Notes under the pieces: generated by a model
What the model was told of the DNA's origin: nothing
The model's database searches: none
What the model saw: the letters and a program-made list of their open reading frames with translations, nothing else
Source: Euborellia annulipes
Lineage: Eukaryota; Arthropoda; Insecta; Dermaptera; Anisolabididae
Assembly (NCBI GenBank): GCA_023213315.1
Contig: JAKCPI010000390.1
Span: forward strand, 1-64,000
Length of the DNA stretch: 64,000 nucleotides
Direction of reading: 5' to 3'
Made by a program: the position numbers and the translations under genes
Shown: positions 61,972-64,000 of the stretch, piece after piece
Numbering within the stretch: the stretch's first letter is position 1
Layout: each line of letters opens with the position of its first letter

Positions 61972-62032
61972 GATCTCCGTATGTCATCAGCGGCCAAGTC
62001 GACGAGGGTCATCTCAAAATGATAACCTACAT
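61972..62032 (+). ncRNA. Array exon C3 (61 nt)
   Basis: Acceptor TTTGTTTCAG, donor CTACAT|GTAAGTTG. GC-rich relative to its flanks (ATCAGCGGCCAAGTCGACGA). Joined to C2, one frame stays open without a stop across the junction, but no start is available in that frame, so coding remains unlikely though not excluded. Confidence 0.45.
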
Positions 62033-63398
62033 GTAAGTTGAAGAAAATAACTTAACAAAATACTTTCATATGCAAATAGAGTAAAATTTAAATATTCTAT
62101 ATTTTTTTTTATTCTCAATGAAATTACAACATTATCTTTTTTAAAAAATTAATTCACTAATTAATTATATTAGGAAATTTGGCCTTGGTTTTTGCTTATA
62201 AATAGGATATTCGATGTATGGGTTAAAGGGTAGTCAACATCGTGTTAAGTTTGGGAAGAAATTCTTAAACTTTTATCTCTCGTGAATCGTATAGTAGTGA
62301 GATTTTTAGAGGTGGAATTTTTTTTCACTGTCTGAATGGATTCTTTTCTTAAACAGATTCTTCACTCGCCTCCTTTAATTATAAATTTCATTAATTGGGA
62401 CGTTTTTTTTTTAAATTGTTTTTGCGCTATGATCGATCAAAATGACGAGGATTCGTTCCTGTTAGAATTTTTTCTATTTTTTTGTTATGGCCTATTCATT
62501 TTCCGTACTATGGGTTATTTTGTTTATCTTCTCCTAATAATTCGACGCCCCTCGGTCTACGCATCCCCTTATAGATATTCATTAATTCACATTCTATTAT
62601 TAAAATAAATTAACGCATAAAATTCCAAAGGTTTTTCTCATTAAAACTTTTAGAATTTTATATTAAAATTAATTTTATATCTGTTGGTTTAAAAGACACC
62701 CCCCTCCCCCTCCTCCTCTCGCCAACTTATTTTCCCACTCTAAAAATTTTCTTAATATAGGCTACTTTATAAATATAATGTTCTATTGGAATAAAACTTT
62801 ATTTTTAATAAAGTAACATTTTTTTCATATTTAATTTTTTTTTTTTTTGCATTTATTAAAAAAAAAAATTTCGTAATTGATTGATTATCTATTCATATTT
62901 TATTTTAACAAGTGACTTATTTTTATTTTTTTTTATTTTAAGTGAATTTTTGGAAATTCTTTTTAAAATTGAAAATATTCTTTTGTTTTATTTTTTCTCA
63001 CATAATTCTTACCTATATTTTTGTCCTTAACAAGGGGTACCTCCAGGGTTGTGTGAAAACATTTTGCGGGTCATAATCGATTTATAAAAACTTTTTCTAT
63101 AAAATTTTATCTTTTTACTTTGTTTACGGATTAGATCAACAGGCGAGAGAGTATTTTAAGCCCCTATTTAAAGATAGGATAGAATTTAAATATATTACCT
63201 TCCTCCTTTTATTAATAAGGATTTATTTTTAAGGGTGTGTGAATAAAATAATCCAATATACTGAGTAGTTAAAAAAAATATTGAGGAAAGGATTAGGGAT
63301 TGGGATAAATAAAACAATTATTTAATAAAATAATCTTTATTGAATATTTAAAAAAAGATGATAGATAATATTAATAAATAAATCTTTCTTTGTTTCAG

Positions 63399-63570
63399 AA
63401 GTGAGACCTAAGGAGCAAAGAAACCAAGCAAGTCCAGTTGGATTCATCTCGAGCAAGGAGCCAGTCGATTGAACTCATCTCGCTGCTTCTCTCCTATTGC
63501 GATGATATTAGTGAGAATAAAACGACACGCACACACACACACACACACCGCATCTCGCTCAAATTAAAAG
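63399..63570 (+). ncRNA. Array exon D1 (172 nt)
   Basis: Acceptor TTTGTTTCAG, donor ATTAAAAG|GTATTTATAA. Same as C1 apart from point changes and a CA microsatellite (about 63525-63548) inserted in the exon body, an insertion that would disrupt a protein. Confidence 0.5.
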
Positions 63571-63789
63571 GTATTTATAATTTGCCTATTTAACTTGCAC
63601 AAAGGGTTAACATTTTTGGTATTTTTTCTTAAAACATTTATAAAATTATCCTTCATTTTAAAACCTGGTACGAGAGGGTGTTAACGGGTTTACATTTTGC
63701 CTTTTAATTTAAATATCATTAATATTTTTCCTTATAAATAAGTTTTAATAAGAAAAAATAATAATAATAATAATTTTTATTTTTTACAG

Positions 63790-63901
63790 GAGTGGCTGGC
63801 TAGCTATTCCTAGAGGTCGACTTCTCCCTTCACCACGACTTTGTCGCTCGAGCATCCCCATTTCAACCCACTTCGAGGCTCTCTATCTCTAGCTGAACTG
63901 G
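63790..63901 (+). ncRNA. Array exon D2 (112 nt)
   Basis: Acceptor ATTTTTTACAG, donor ACTGG|GTAAGATCTG. Same length as C2 with three substitutions; splice sites unchanged. The partner of C3 would lie beyond the window. Confidence 0.5.
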
Positions 63902-64000
63902 GTAAGATCTGATAATCAAATTTTTTCAATTTATTATATCATATCATAACAATTACATTTTCCTGGGCCTAATTAAAATATGATTACTATTTTTTCCTTA

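Larger units (their letters stand above)
62258..63980 (+). repeat. Duplicated block, unit D
   Basis: Second copy of the block at 59690-61080. A 90-codon open frame at 62336-62608 is not preserved in the first copy and looks fortuitous. The block includes D1 and D2 and continues to within 20-30 bases of the window end. Confidence 0.85.
50723..64000 (+). other. Tandem array of exon-like, splice-flanked non-coding segments
   Basis: At least four related segments start right after TTTGTTTCAG at 54408, 57500, 60503 and 63399, with spacings of about 3.09, 3.00 and 2.90 kb. They begin AAG(A/T)GAGACCT or AAGAGAAACCT and end at AAAG|GTA. Upstream DNA is also shared (ATAATCTTTATTGAATATTT). A second segment type follows at 60893 and 63790. 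Another tandem pair lies at 51292 and 51861. Frames are not preserved between copies. The array runs off the right edge. I interpret it as a spliced long non-coding RNA locus expanded by local duplication; transcription itself is not shown by sequence. Confidence 0.45.

Overview
The window looks like AT-rich arthropod nuclear DNA. It holds one recognisable protein-coding gene, a LIM-homeobox transcription factor of the Lhx3/Lhx4 class (arthropod Lim3), on the + strand in six coding exons between 7148 and 47177. The exons join in frame with canonical GT/AG signals to give about 409 residues: two LIM domains, a homeodomain and a C-terminal tail ending in a polyalanine tract. The residues resemble insect Lim3 more than vertebrate LHX3. 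Dense repeats and very AT-rich introns would fit a crustacean such as a copepod, but species cannot be fixed from sequence alone.

Layout. 1-7147: upstream DNA full of repeats, with a possible regulatory block at 6600-6800. 7148-47177: the Lim3 coding exons, separated by introns of about 5.8, 2.4, 13.3, 14.6 and 2.8 kb. 47178-50700: 3' flank with more palindromes and small DNA transposons. 50700-64000: no recognisable protein gene except retroelement and mariner debris. Instead there is a series of short exon-like segments on the + strand with good splice signals, repeated in tandem about every 3 kb and continuing to the right edge. They share sequence but not an open frame, which suggests a non-coding spliced transcript grown by exon duplication.

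The introns and flanks carry many transposon families. There are at least eight non-autonomous hAT-type elements with terminal inverted repeats, most with matching 8-bp target duplications. There are two or three tRNA-derived SINE families, a short retroposon with a GAA-rich tail, and fragments of RTE-like and Jockey-like LINEs and of a mariner transposase. There are also several palindromic foldbacks, some carrying a GAAACGTC motif, and a roughly 680-bp family marked by AGTACTAGTACT. Insertions are nested up to three deep (26676-28476).

Stretches that are neither coding nor obviously repeated, and that are richer in GC (6600-6800, 22440-22960, 31070-31340, 33490-33680, 38890-39150, 40870-41060), are the best candidates for Lim3 enhancers. 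One has a near-perfect RFX X-box and another a CACGTG-centred palindrome.
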